Shown here piece after piece: positions 8,561-18,093 of a stretch of DNA of 64,000 bases. The notes under the pieces were generated by a model that was given only the letters and a program-made list of their open reading frames with translations, was not told the origin of the DNA and did not search any database. A program made the position numbers and the translations under genes. The DNA is from Xenophilus aerolatus. Its GTDB lineage: Bacteria; Pseudomonadota; Gammaproteobacteria; Burkholderiales; Burkholderiaceae_C. Every line of letters starts with the position of its first letter. Within the stretch, counting starts at the first letter, position 1. Where the stretch lies: positions 523,560 to 587,559 of the forward strand of contig QAIB01000003.1 of the NCBI GenBank assembly GCA_030418545.1, written 5' to 3'.

Positions 8561-8620
8561 GCTACGAAATCGATAGCCGCTTGCGCCCGGTGCGCGGGCG
8601 CTGCGGGCCGATTCGGCTCG
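8561..8620 (+). repeat. GCTATC interspersed repeat, copy 3
   Basis: The palindromic head GCTACGAAATCGATAGC is followed by a GC-rich body with GCGGGCGCTGCGGGCCGATT. It fills most of the 108-bp gap between mdtA and mdtB, within one operon, so if it terminates transcription it would be polar. Confidence 0.75.
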
Positions 8621-8651
8621 ACGCCCTGCACCGCGCGGATGGCCACGCACG

Positions 8652-11600
8652 ATGAGTCCGTCCAAGCCCTTCATCGAACGCCCGGTCGCCACCGGCCTGC
8701 TGATGCTGGCGATCGTGCTGGCCGGCTTGGTGGGCCTGCGCTTCCTGCCGCTGGCGGCGCTGCCACAGGTCGACTACCCGACCATCCAGGTGCAGACGCT
8801 GTACCCCGGCGGCAGCCCCGAGGTGATGAGCCGCACCGTGAGCGCCCCCCTGGAGCGCCAGTTCGGCCAGATGGCCGGGCTCAACCGCATGAGCTCGGTG
8901 AGCGCGGCGGGCGTGTCCATCGTCACCCTGCAGTTCGACCTGAACCAGACGCTCGACGTCGCCGAGCAGCAGGTGCAGGCCGCCATCAATGCCGGCGGTT
9001 CCTTCCTGCCGGCCGACCTGCCGGCGCCGCCGGTGTATGCCAAGGTCAACCCGGCCGATTCGCCCATCCTCACGCTGGCCGTGAGTTCGGACACGATGAA
9101 GCTGACCGAGGTGCAGAACCTGGTCAATACCCGCCTGGCGCAGAAGATGAGCCAGGTCAACGGCGTCGGCCTGGTCACGCTCTCGGGCGGGCAGCGGCCG
9201 GCGGTGCGCATCCAGGCCGACACGAACGCGCTGGCCTCGGTGGGCATCGGCATCGACACGCTGCGCAGCGCGATCACCGCGGCCAACGCCAACAGTGCCA
9301 AGGGCAGCTTCGACGGCCCCAAGCGCTCGTACACCATCAACAGCAACGACCAGCTGATGGCGGCGGCCGACTACATGAATCTCATCGTGGCGTGGAAGAA
9401 CGGCGCCCCGGTGCGCATGCGCGATGTGGCGAAGGTGGTCGACAGCGCCGAGAACACCGAGCTGGGCGCCTGGGCCGCGCTCAAGGGCGGCGAGGTGGTG
9501 TCGCAGAGTCAGGCGAAGGGCGGGGACGGCGTGCTGCGGCCCGCCGTCATCCTGAATGTGCAGCGCCAGCCCGGCGCCAACGTGATCGCGACCGTGGACG
9601 CCATCAAGAAGCAGCTGCCCGAGCTGGAGGCCTCGCTGCCCGGCGCGGTGCGGGTGGAGATCCTGTCGGACCGCACCACGGGCATCCTCGCGTCGGTCGA
9701 GCACGTGCAGCTGGAACTGATCCTGGCCGTGGTGCTGGTGGTGCTGGTGATCTTCTTCTTCCTGCACAGCGTGCAGGCGACGGTCATCGCCAGCATCGCG
9801 GTGCCGATCTCGCTGGTGGGCACCTGCGGGCTGATGTACCTGCTGGGCTATTCGCTCAACAACCTGAGCCTGATGGCACTCACGATCGCGACCGGCTTCG
9901 TGGTCGACGACGCGATCGTGATGATCGAGAACATCGCGCGCTACCTGGAGGAGGGCGAGAAGCCCTTCGCCGCGGCAGTGAAGGGAGCGACGCAGATCGG
10001 CTTCACCATCATCTCGCTCACGATCTCGCTGATCGCGGTGCTGATCCCGCTGCTGTTCATGAGCGACGTGGTCGGGCGGCTGTTCCGCGAGTTCGCCGTG
10101 ACGCTGGCCATCACCATCCTCATCTCGGCGGTGGTGTCCCTGACGCTCGTGCCGATGATGTCGGCGCGCTGGCTCAAGCCGGAATCGCAGCAGGGCGGCC
10201 GGCTCGGCCACAAGGTGCAGGCCTTCTTCGACCGCGTGATCGCGCGCTACGACGTGGGCCTGCACTGGGTGCTGCGTCACCAGCCGCTGACGCTGATCGT
10301 GGCCGTGGCGACGATGGCGCTCACGGTGCTGCTGTACGTCGCCATCCCCAAGGGCCTGTTCCCGACGCAGGACACCGGCCAGCTCAAGGGCCGCATCGAG
10401 GCGGCGCAGGACGTGTCGTACCAGCGCATGGCCGAGCTGCAGCAGGCGGCGGCCACGTCGATCCTGGGCGACGAGGACGTGCAGAGCGTGAGCGCGGTGG
10501 TCGGCGTGGACGCCGCCAACAACACCACGCTGAACACCGGCAGCGTGCTGGTCAACCTGCGGCCCGGTCGCGGCGACCAGCAAGAGACCATGCAGCGCCT
10601 GCGCGAGCGCGTGCGCCAGCAGGTGGCGGGCGTCACGCTGTACCTGCAGCCCACGCAGGACCTGACCATCGACGCCGAGACCGGCCCGACCGAGTTCCGC
10701 ATCTCGCTCGAGGGCGTGGACACGCAGGCGGTGAACGACTGGGCGAAGAAGCTGGTCGACAAGCTGCGCAGCGATGCGCTCACGGCCACGGTGCGCAACG
10801 CCACCACCGATGCCGGCGCGCAGGGCCTGGCGGCGTACGTGGACATCGACCGCAACACCGCGTCGCGCCTGTCCGTCACCGCCAGCTCGGTGGACGACGC
10901 GCTGTATAGCGCCTTCGGCCAGCGCATCGTGTCGACGATCTTCACCGAGACCAACCAGTACCGCGTGATCCTGGAGGCGCAGCGCGATGGCCTCGAGTCC
11001 ATCCAGGGCCTGGGCACGCTGCAGATGAAGACGGGGGGCGGCAGCACCACGCCGCTGTCGTCCTTCGCGACCGTGCGCGAGCAGCTCGCGCCGCTGCAGG
11101 TCACGCGGGTGGCGCAGTACCCCTCGGCCACGGTGGGCTTCGACACCGCGCCGGGCGTGGCGCTGGGCAAGTCGGTGTCGGCGATCCGCGCGGCGGCGCA
11201 GGAGATCGGCATGCCGGGGAGCATCACGATGCGCTTCCTGGGCGCGGCCGGTGCTTATGAGAAGTCGCTGACCAGCCAGCTGTGGCTGATCCTGGCGGCC
11301 GTGGTGTGCGTGTACATCGTGCTGGGCGTGCTGTACGAAAGTTATGTGCACCCGCTCACGATCCTGTCGACGCTGCCCTCGGCCGGCGTGGGGGCGCTGC
11401 TGGCACTCATGCTGACCGGCAACGACCTGGGCGTGATCGGCATCATCGGGATCATCCTGCTGATCGGCATCGTCAAGAAGAACGCGATCATGATGATCGA
11501 CTTCGCCATCGACGCGGAACGCAACGAGGGCAAGTCGCCGCAGGAGGCGATCCACCAGGCGGCGCTGCTGCGTTTCCGGCCCATCCTGATGACCACGCTG

Positions 11601-11816
11601 GCGGCGCTGTTCGCGGCGGTGCCGCTGATGCTGGGCTGGGGCGAGGGGGCCGAGCTGCGGCGGCCGCTGGGGCTGGCCATCTTCGGCGGGCTGGTGGTGT
11701 CGCAGGTGTTGACGCTGTTCACGACGCCGGTGATTTATTTGGCGTTTGATCGGATGGGGCGGAGGTTTTCGAGGCGTTCTGGGGAAGCCTCCGATACGGA
11801 AGGGGCTTCCGCGTGA
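8652..11816 (+). CDS. mdtB: RND multidrug efflux pump, MdtB-like
   Basis: A 1054-residue inner-membrane proton/drug antiporter of the AcrB superfamily. The N-terminus FIERPVATGLLMLAI and PLAALPQVDYPTIQV are diagnostic, as are LERQFGQMAGLNRMSS and AKVNPADSPILTLAVSS of MdtB/MuxB pumps. Twelve membrane spans fall in two blocks (about 10-30 plus 335-540, and 855-1030), with large periplasmic loops. FVVDDAIVMIENI carries the proton-relay acidic pair. MdtB and MdtC act as a mixed trimer in E. coli. The 3' end carries a small hairpin (about 11783-11811). Confidence 0.95.
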   Translation: MSPSKPFIERPVATGLLMLAIVLAGLVGLRFLPLAALPQVDYPTIQVQTLYPGGSPEVMSRTVSAPLERQFGQMAGLNRMSSVSAAGVSIVTLQFDLNQTLDVAEQQVQAAINAGGSFLPADLPAPPVYAKVNPADSPILTLAVSSDTMKLTEVQNLVNTRLAQKMSQVNGVGLVTLSGGQRPAVRIQADTNALASVGIGIDTLRSAITAANANSAKGSFDGPKRSYTINSNDQLMAAADYMNLIVAWKNGAPVRMRDVAKVVDSAENTELGAWAALKGGEVVSQSQAKGGDGVLRPAVILNVQRQPGANVIATVDAIKKQLPELEASLPGAVRVEILSDRTTGILASVEHVQLELILAVVLVVLVIFFFLHSVQATVIASIAVPISLVGTCGLMYLLGYSLNNLSLMALTIATGFVVDDAIVMIENIARYLEEGEKPFAAAVKGATQIGFTIISLTISLIAVLIPLLFMSDVVGRLFREFAVTLAITILISAVVSLTLVPMMSARWLKPESQQGGRLGHKVQAFFDRVIARYDVGLHWVLRHQPLTLIVAVATMALTVLLYVAIPKGLFPTQDTGQLKGRIEAAQDVSYQRMAELQQAAATSILGDEDVQSVSAVVGVDAANNTTLNTGSVLVNLRPGRGDQQETMQRLRERVRQQVAGVTLYLQPTQDLTIDAETGPTEFRISLEGVDTQAVNDWAKKLVDKLRSDALTATVRNATTDAGAQGLAAYVDIDRNTASRLSVTASSVDDALYSAFGQRIVSTIFTETNQYRVILEAQRDGLESIQGLGTLQMKTGGGSTTPLSSFATVREQLAPLQVTRVAQYPSATVGFDTAPGVALGKSVSAIRAAAQEIGMPGSITMRFLGAAGAYEKSLTSQLWLILAAVVCVYIVLGVLYESYVHPLTILSTLPSAGVGALLALMLTGNDLGVIGIIGIILLIGIVKKNAIMMIDFAIDAERNEGKSPQEAIHQAALLRFRPILMTTLAALFAAVPLMLGWGEGAELRRPLGLAIFGGLVVSQVLTLFTTPVIYLAFDRMGRRFSRRSGEASDTEGASA

Positions 11817-11878
11817 GCATTGTTTGGCCTTGCTCAGGGGTGATGCGCAGGGGCCGCTCATGCCGCGGCAGGGCAGTC

Positions 11879-12402
11879 ACTTTCTTTGCTTCGCCAAAGA
11901 AAGTAACCAAAGAAAGGCGACCCTGCTGGCTGCGACCCTCCGCTTCGCTGCGGGCGACCTGTGTCGCGACGCTGGCGGGGTGCGCCGCAGAACTCGCTGC
12001 GTTCACTTCGTTCTCTACGCTCGAACAGCTGCGGCGAGTCAGATCACGAAGCAGCTGTTGCCGCACGCGGCACAGCTGCCACCCCGCCATCGCCGCGCCC
12101 CAGGCGCATCCAGAAGGGACCTGGGGAGACGATCGGGCCATCGCTTCGCTCGGCCCCCGGAAAAACACAAAACAAGGACAAGGCTGCGCAGCAGCATTGT
12201 TGACCCCGGTCCCCTCTGTATGCGCCGAGGAGCGCAGCGGCTGGCGGATCAGGGCTCGCGATTGTCTGAGCGAAGCGAGTTTGAGCGAGACCCCGCCAGC
12301 CGCGAGCACCGCAGGTTGCCCCGTAGCGAAGCGAAGGGGACGCAGACAGTGGGGTCGCCTTTCTTTTGCCTACTTTTCTTTGGCGAGACAAAGAAAAGTA
12401 GG
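11879..12402. repeat. hairpin-bounded repeat element between mdtB and mdtC
   Basis: The 667-bp gap between mdtB and mdtC holds no convincing gene. It is bracketed by two perfect hairpins: ACTTTCTTTG/CAAAGAAAGT (11879-11904) and CCTACTTTTCTTTG with its complement (12369-12402). Inside them, CAAAGAAAGGCGACCC (from about 11909) recurs inverted at the right end (about 12353-12368), giving terminal-repeat-like ends. The interior contains GAAGCGAAG/CTTCGCTTC-rich segments. It looks like a non-coding interspersed element, not a transposon; no transposase is present. Confidence 0.65.
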
Positions 12403-12483
12403 TGCGCCGCCGGGCGCACATCCCGGCTCCTGCCTTAGAAAAGGCACCCGGACAACTCAGCAAACGAACATAGGAGCAGGCCC

Positions 12484-15400
12484 ATGAACCTCTCCTACAT
12501 CTTCGTCAAACGCCCCATCGCCACCGTCCTCCTGACGATCGGCATCGCCCTGGCCGGCATCATGGCCTTCTTCGTCCTGCCGGTCTCGCCGCTGCCGCAG
12601 GTCGACTTCCCGGTGATCTCGGTGTCGGCCAGCCTGCCCGGCGCCAGCCCGAGCACGATGGCGTCCAGCGTCGCCACGCCACTGGAGCGGCGCCTGGGCG
12701 TGATCCCGGGCGTCAACGAGCTGACGTCCAACAGCTCCACCGGCTCGACGCGCGTCACGCTGCAATTCGACCTCAGCCGCAACATCGACTCCGCCGCGCG
12801 CGAGGTGCAGGCCGCGATCAACGCCGCGCGCGCCGACCTGCCGAGCACGCTTCGCAGCAACCCGACCTACCGCAAGGCCAACCCCACCGCGGCGCCGGTG
12901 ATGATCCTGGCGCTCACCTCGAAGACGCGCACCCCCGGGCAGATCTACGACGCGGTGTCCAACATCGTCAGCCAGCGCCTGTCGCAGGTCGACGGCGTCG
13001 GCGACGTGGAGATCGGTGGCGGTTCGCTGCCGGCGGTGCGCGTGGAGCTCGACCCGTTCCCGCTCAACCGCATGGGCATCAGCACCGAGGACGTGCGCGC
13101 CGCCATCCAGGCCAACAACGCCAACCGGCCCAAGGGCACGATCCAGAGCGAGGACCGGCGGCTGCAGATCTACACGCCCGCGCCGGGCCTGCGCGCAGCC
13201 GACTACCGCGACCTGGTGATCGCCTGGCGCAACAACGCGCCGGTCAAGCTCTCGGACGTGGCCCGAGTGACCGACAGCGTGGAGAACACGCGCACCGTGG
13301 GCCTGTTCAACGGCCAGCCGGCGGTGATCGTGCTGGTCACGCAGGAGCCGGGCGCGAACATCATCGAGACGGTGGACGGCGTGCGCAGGCTCCTGCCCGA
13401 GCTGCGCGAGCAACTGCCGCAGGACATCTCGGTGCAGGTTGCGTCGGACCGCACGAATTCGATCCGCGCCTCGCTGCGCGAGGTCGAGGTCACGCTGGTG
13501 ATCTCGGTGATGCTCGTCGTCTTCGTCGTGGGCGTGTTCCTGCGCCGTGCGCGGGCCACCATCATCCCGGCGGTGGCCACGGTGGTGTCGCTGCTCGGCA
13601 CCTTCGGCGTCATGTACCTGCTGGGCTTCTCGCTCAACAACCTGTCGCTGATGGCGCTCACGGTGGCGACCGGCTTCGTCGTCGACGACGCCATCGTGGT
13701 GCTGGAGAACACGCAGCGCCACATCGAGGCAGGCATGGGCCGGCTCGAGGCCGCGCTCAAGGGCGCGCGCGAGGTCGGCTTCACGGTGCTGTCGATCAGC
13801 CTGTCGCTGGTGGCGGTGTTCATTCCGCTGCTGTTCATGGGCGGGCAGGTGGGGCGCCTGTTCAAGGAGTTCGCCATCACGCTGTCGGCCTCGGTGCTGA
13901 TCTCGCTGGTGATCTCGCTGACCACCACGCCGATGCTGTGCGCCACGCTGCTTCGCGCCGAGTCGTACTACGCGCGCAAGAAGCCCGGGCGCATGTCCGG
14001 TCCGTTCCTGCGCTGGACCGAGCGGCTGTGGCAGTGGAGCCTGCGCACCTATGCACACAGCCTGGACTGGGCGCTGGCGAGCAAGGCGCTGGTGATGCTT
14101 TCGCTGGCGGTGGTCGTGGGGCTGAACGTGTACCTGTTCGCCCACATCCCCAAGGGCTTCTTCCCGCAGCAGGACAACGGCCAGCTCAACGCGGGCATCC
14201 GTGCCGACCAGAGCATCTCGTCGACCGCGCTCAAGGCGAAGCTCAAGCAGGCGGTGGACATCATCAACGCCGACCCGGCGGTGGACACCGTGGTGGCCTT
14301 CGGTGGCGGCTCGCGCGCGGGCGGCGGCTTCATGTTCGTCAACCTCAAGCCCTACGGTTCGGCGCGCACCGAGAAGACGCAGGTCGTGATCGACCGGCTG
14401 CGGCCCCAGCTCAACCAGCTCACCGGCCTGCGCGTGTTCCTCGGCCCGGTGCAGGACCTGCGCATGGGCGGGCGGCAGAGCAACTCGACCTACCAGTACA
14501 CGCTCAAGAGCGATTCGCTGGCCGACCTGCGCACCTGGTCGAAGAAGCTGGCCGACCGCATGCAGGAGCTGCCGCAGCTCACCGACGTGGACGGCGAGTC
14601 CTCGGACAACGGCGTCGAGACCTTCGTGCAGGTCGATCGCGACGCCGCGGCGCGTCTGGGCGTGAACACCTCGGCCATCAACACCGCCCTGTACAACGCC
14701 TACGGCCAGCGCTCGGTGGCGACGATCTACAACGACCTGAACCAGTACTCAGTGATCATGGAGTGGTCGCCGCGCTTCCAGCTGTCGCCCATCGTGCTGA
14801 AGGACCTGTACGTGCCCTCGACGCTCAACACCAGCACCAACGCCGCGACGGGTGCCACCACGGTGAGCAGCGTCCAGGCCAACACCGACGCGAGCACAGG
14901 CACCTCCACCGTGACCTCGGCCAACCCGGCGTCGCGCACCTCCTCGGCGGGGCAGGCCATCGCGTCGAACACCACGGCCTTGGTGCCGCTGTCGGCCTTC
15001 GCGCGGGTGGCCGAGCGGGCGGTGCCCAGCTCCATCAGCCACGAGGACACCGAGCTTGCGAGTACGGTGTCCTTCAGCCTGGCCGACGGCGTGACGCTCG
15101 CGGAGGGGCAGCGGCTGGTCAAGCAGGCCGAGAACGACATCGCCATGCCCATCAACGTGCGCGGCAGCTTCTCGGGCACGGCGCGCGCGGCGCAGGACTC
15201 CAACTCGCAGCAGGCCGTGCTGATCCTGGCCGCCATCGTGGTGATCTACATCGTGCTGGGCATCCTGTACGAGAGCCTGATCCACCCGATCACGGTGCTG
15301 ACCACGCTGCCCTCGGCCGGCGTCGGTGCGGTGCTGGCGCTGCTGCTCTTCCGCATGGAGCTGTCGATCATCGCGCTCATCGGGCTGTTCCTGCTGATCG

Positions 15401-15732
15401 GCATCGTCAAGAAGAACGCCATCATGATCATCGACTTCGCGCTGGAGGCCGAGCGCTCGCGCGGGCTCACGGCGCTCGAGGCCGTGCGCGAGGCCAGCCT
15501 GCTGCGCTTCCGACCCATCCTCATGACCACGCTGGCCGCCGCGCTGGGCGCACTGCCGCTGGCCATCGGCTTCGGCCAGGGGGCCGAGCTGCGCCAGCCG
15601 CTGGGCGTGGCCATCATCGGCGGCCTGATCGCGAGCCAGCTGCTGACCCTGCTCACGGTGCCCGTGGTCTACGTGCTGCTCGACAAGCTGCGCCGCCGGC
15701 CCGCGAACGAACGCCACCTGGCGAGGGCCTGA
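12484..15732 (+). CDS. mdtC: RND multidrug efflux pump, MdtC-like
   Basis: An 1082-residue inner-membrane RND pump, the probable partner of MdtB. FVKRPIATVLLTIGI, VSPLPQVDFPVISV and TSNSSTGSTRVTLQFDL identify the MdtC/MuxC branch; FVVDDAIVVLENTQRH carries the proton-relay acids. Length is about 50 residues above the usual because of a Thr/Ser/Ala/Asn-rich insert at about 779-832, in the second periplasmic loop before VPLSAFA. ATG at 12484 follows AGGAG. The gene is separated from mdtB by the repeat element but from the outer-membrane gene by only 4 bp. Confidence 0.95.
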   Translation: MNLSYIFVKRPIATVLLTIGIALAGIMAFFVLPVSPLPQVDFPVISVSASLPGASPSTMASSVATPLERRLGVIPGVNELTSNSSTGSTRVTLQFDLSRNIDSAAREVQAAINAARADLPSTLRSNPTYRKANPTAAPVMILALTSKTRTPGQIYDAVSNIVSQRLSQVDGVGDVEIGGGSLPAVRVELDPFPLNRMGISTEDVRAAIQANNANRPKGTIQSEDRRLQIYTPAPGLRAADYRDLVIAWRNNAPVKLSDVARVTDSVENTRTVGLFNGQPAVIVLVTQEPGANIIETVDGVRRLLPELREQLPQDISVQVASDRTNSIRASLREVEVTLVISVMLVVFVVGVFLRRARATIIPAVATVVSLLGTFGVMYLLGFSLNNLSLMALTVATGFVVDDAIVVLENTQRHIEAGMGRLEAALKGAREVGFTVLSISLSLVAVFIPLLFMGGQVGRLFKEFAITLSASVLISLVISLTTTPMLCATLLRAESYYARKKPGRMSGPFLRWTERLWQWSLRTYAHSLDWALASKALVMLSLAVVVGLNVYLFAHIPKGFFPQQDNGQLNAGIRADQSISSTALKAKLKQAVDIINADPAVDTVVAFGGGSRAGGGFMFVNLKPYGSARTEKTQVVIDRLRPQLNQLTGLRVFLGPVQDLRMGGRQSNSTYQYTLKSDSLADLRTWSKKLADRMQELPQLTDVDGESSDNGVETFVQVDRDAAARLGVNTSAINTALYNAYGQRSVATIYNDLNQYSVIMEWSPRFQLSPIVLKDLYVPSTLNTSTNAATGATTVSSVQANTDASTGTSTVTSANPASRTSSAGQAIASNTTALVPLSAFARVAERAVPSSISHEDTELASTVSFSLADGVTLAEGQRLVKQAENDIAMPINVRGSFSGTARAAQDSNSQQAVLILAAIVVIYIVLGILYESLIHPITVLTTLPSAGVGAVLALLLFRMELSIIALIGLFLLIGIVKKNAIMIIDFALEAERSRGLTALEAVREASLLRFRPILMTTLAAALGALPLAIGFGQGAELRQPLGVAIIGGLIASQLLTLLTVPVVYVLLDKLRRRPANERHLARA

Positions 15733-15736
15733 TCCC

Positions 15737-17254
15737 ATGACCATCCTGTTTCTCGAACGCTATCGAATCCATAGCAGTCCGCGCCCGTCCGGCGGACGTT
15801 CCAGGCACTTTTTTCTTGCGACTACCGCGCTGGCCGCGGCGCTGGCGCTGGGCGGCTGCGCGGTCGGCCCGCGTTACGAGCGGCCTGTTGCGGTCACGGC
15901 CTCGGCCTTCAAGGAAGCACCGGCTGCCGAGGGCTGGGTGCCGGCGCAGCCCGGCGATGCGCTCGACCGCGGCGAGTGGTGGACCCGCTTCGGCGACCCG
16001 CAGCTCGACGCGCTGGCCGCGCGCGTGCAGATCTCGAACCAGAACATCGCCGCCGCCGTGGCCGCCTACACGCAGGCCCAGGCGCTGGTGCGCCAGCAGC
16101 GCGCCGCGCTGTTCCCGAGTGTGAGCCTGGACGGCAGCGGGCGCCGCACGGGCGCGGTGCGCAACGACGGCACGGGCTCGCCCACCAATAGCTTCTCGGC
16201 CAGCCTGGCGGCGGACTGGTCGCCCGACCTGTGGGGCCGGCTGCGCGAGGCCGTCGGCAGCGCGCAGGCCAACGCGCAGGCCAGCGAGGCCGACCTGGCG
16301 TCGGCGCGTCTGTCGGCGGTCGGCGACCTCGTCACCAACTACTTCTCGCTGCGCGAGGCCGACACCGAGCTGCGTCTGCTGAACGAGACCATCGAGGGCT
16401 ACGAGCGCGCGCTGACCATCACGCGCAACCGTTATGAGGCCGGCATCGCCGCGCAGACCGACGTGCTGCAGGCCCAGACGCAGCTGGTCAGTGCCCAGGC
16501 CGAGCGCGTGGCACTGCGCCGCACCCGCGCCACCTACGAGCACGCCATCGCCGTGCTGGTGGGCGCCGTGCCGGCGGACTTCTCCATCGCGGTGGCCGAC
16601 TGGAAGCCGACCGTGCCGGCCGTGCCCACCGGCGTGCCTTCGCTGCTGCTGCAGCGCCGGCCCGACATCGCGGCGGCCGAGCGTGCCGTCGCGTCGGCCA
16701 ATGCGCAGATCGGCATCGCGCGCGCCGCGTACTTCCCGAACATCGGGCTCACGGCGTCGATCAGCAGCAGCACCAGCCGCGTGCGCGACCTCTTCGATGC
16801 GTCGAACATGCTGTGGGCGCTGGGCCTGTCGGTGGCGCAGACGGTGTTCGATGCGGGCGCCATCGGTGCCGGCGTCGATGCCGCCAAGGCCGCGCATGAA
16901 GCCAGCGTGGCACGCTATCGCCAGACCGTGCTCGCCGCCTTCCAGAGCGTGGAAGACCAGCTCAGCGCCACGGCCGCGCTGGCGGAGCAGGAGGGCCTGC
17001 GCCGCACCGCCTCGCTGGCGGCCGACCGCACCGAGCAGCAACTGCTCAACCGCTACCGCGCCGGGCAGGTCAGCTACACCGACGTGGTCAGCGCCCAGGC
17101 CTCGGCCCTGAGCGCGCGGCGCAGCCTGGTGCAGGTGCAGCTCGCGCGGCAGACCGCGGCCGTGGGGCTGATCCAGTCGCTGGGCGGTGGGTGGGAGGCG
17201 GCCTGGCTGCGCGATGCCGCGCCCGCGGTCGAGCCCGCTCGAAGCCCGGGCTGA
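15737..17254 (+). CDS. NodT-family outer-membrane efflux lipoprotein
   Basis: A 505-residue outer-membrane factor (TolC/OprM class) that completes the tripartite pump. A lipobox ALGGC places the acylated Cys at residue 41, followed by CAVGPRYERP, the classical NodT start. Two OEP repeats follow, with coiled helices around QNIAAAVAAYTQAQALVRQQ and VEDQLSATAALAEQEG. Residues about 8-27 are encoded by a GCTATC interspersed repeat, giving an unusually long segment before the hydrophobic core. No alternative ATG/GTG start lies between it and the signal core, so the extended start is retained. Confidence 0.92.
   Translation: MTILFLERYRIHSSPRPSGGRSRHFFLATTALAAALALGGCAVGPRYERPVAVTASAFKEAPAAEGWVPAQPGDALDRGEWWTRFGDPQLDALAARVQISNQNIAAAVAAYTQAQALVRQQRAALFPSVSLDGSGRRTGAVRNDGTGSPTNSFSASLAADWSPDLWGRLREAVGSAQANAQASEADLASARLSAVGDLVTNYFSLREADTELRLLNETIEGYERALTITRNRYEAGIAAQTDVLQAQTQLVSAQAERVALRRTRATYEHAIAVLVGAVPADFSIAVADWKPTVPAVPTGVPSLLLQRRPDIAAAERAVASANAQIGIARAAYFPNIGLTASISSSTSRVRDLFDASNMLWALGLSVAQTVFDAGAIGAGVDAAKAAHEASVARYRQTVLAAFQSVEDQLSATAALAEQEGLRRTASLAADRTEQQLLNRYRAGQVSYTDVVSAQASALSARRSLVQVQLARQTAAVGLIQSLGGGWEAAWLRDAAPAVEPARSPG
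15759..15815 (+). repeat. GCTATC interspersed repeat, copy 4, inside a coding start
   Basis: The head GCTATCGAATCCATAGC and its GC-rich body lie within codons 8-27 of the outer-membrane lipoprotein gene and end in a T-run (CACTTTTTTC) that encodes the start of the signal core. Confidence 0.7.
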
Positions 17255-17367
17255 GCGGCCTGGGACGCACGCCGGGCGGCAGGCCCGAAATTGTTGTGGA
17301 TGGCGTCCACTTCATCGCCTACAGTCCGGGCTCGCACCGGCTGCGGTGCCGCTTCAGCAAGGACAGC

Positions 17368-18000
17368 ATGGGCAAGGTATTCGTCAACATCGGCCTGAGC
17401 CTCGACGGCTACATGGCTCCCGAGGGCATGCGGATGGACCGGCCCGATCACCTGGGCTGGGGCGCCAAGTGGGGCGCGATGATGGGCTGGCTGCTGCGCC
17501 AGCAGCACTTCCGCGAGAACGTGCTCAAGGCCGGGCCGGGCGGAGAAACCGGGCCCATCAACGACCACGTGCGCAGCACCTTCGAGCGCATCGGGGCCAA
17601 CATCATGGGCAAGCGCATGTTCGACCAGGGCGAGGCCGCCTGGCCGGAGGAGGCGCCCTTCCACACCCCCGTCTACGTGCTCACGCACGAGAAGCGCGCG
17701 CCCTGGGTGCGGCCGGGCGGAACGACCTTCCACTTCGTCAACGACGGCCCGGAGCGCGCACTGGAACTCGCGCGCGCATCCGCCGGCGAGCGCGACGTGC
17801 GCATCTCGGGCGGGGCCGACGTGATCCAGCAGTACCTGAACCTGGGCGTCGTCGACGAACTCGAGATCGCCCTCGCGCCGGTGCTGTTCGGCGGCGGCCG
17901 GCGGCTGTTCGAGCACCTGCGCGAACCCGGCCCGGCCTGGCGCATCGACCGCGTGCTCGACGGGCCAGGAGCCACGCACCTGCGCTACGTGCGCGCCTGA
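17368..18000 (+). CDS. dihydrofolate-reductase-like (RibD C-terminal domain) protein
   Basis: A 210-residue single-domain protein of the RibD_C/DHFR-like family. The strand VFVNIGLSLDGYMA at the N-terminus, GANIMGKRMF in the middle, DVRISGGADVIQQYL (dinucleotide-binding turn) and ELEIALAPVLFGGGRRLF near the C-terminus are the family signatures. These are NADPH-dependent reductases of unknown substrate, not essential DHFRs. ATG at 17368 follows AAGGA. It is monocistronic as far as can be seen. Confidence 0.9.
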   Translation: MGKVFVNIGLSLDGYMAPEGMRMDRPDHLGWGAKWGAMMGWLLRQQHFRENVLKAGPGGETGPINDHVRSTFERIGANIMGKRMFDQGEAAWPEEAPFHTPVYVLTHEKRAPWVRPGGTTFHFVNDGPERALELARASAGERDVRISGGADVIQQYLNLGVVDELEIALAPVLFGGGRRLFEHLREPGPAWRIDRVLDGPGATHLRYVRA

Positions 18001-18093
18001 GTCGGCGCGGGCGCCGGGTCACCGCGGGCGACGCCTCGCAGTGCCCGGGCCCTGTGCCGAGGGCAGCGCCAGGGGTATGTGGAGAATGGGCGC

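Noticed and set aside
6836..10909. A 1,357-codon plus-strand frame overlapping mdtA and mdtB
   Set aside because: It reads across two genes in another phase, with Arg/Ala-rich nonsense composition.
8562..11861. A 1,099-codon minus-strand open frame antisense to mdtB
   Set aside because: The plus-strand RND pump is unmistakable; the antisense frame has no domain and no ribosome binding site.
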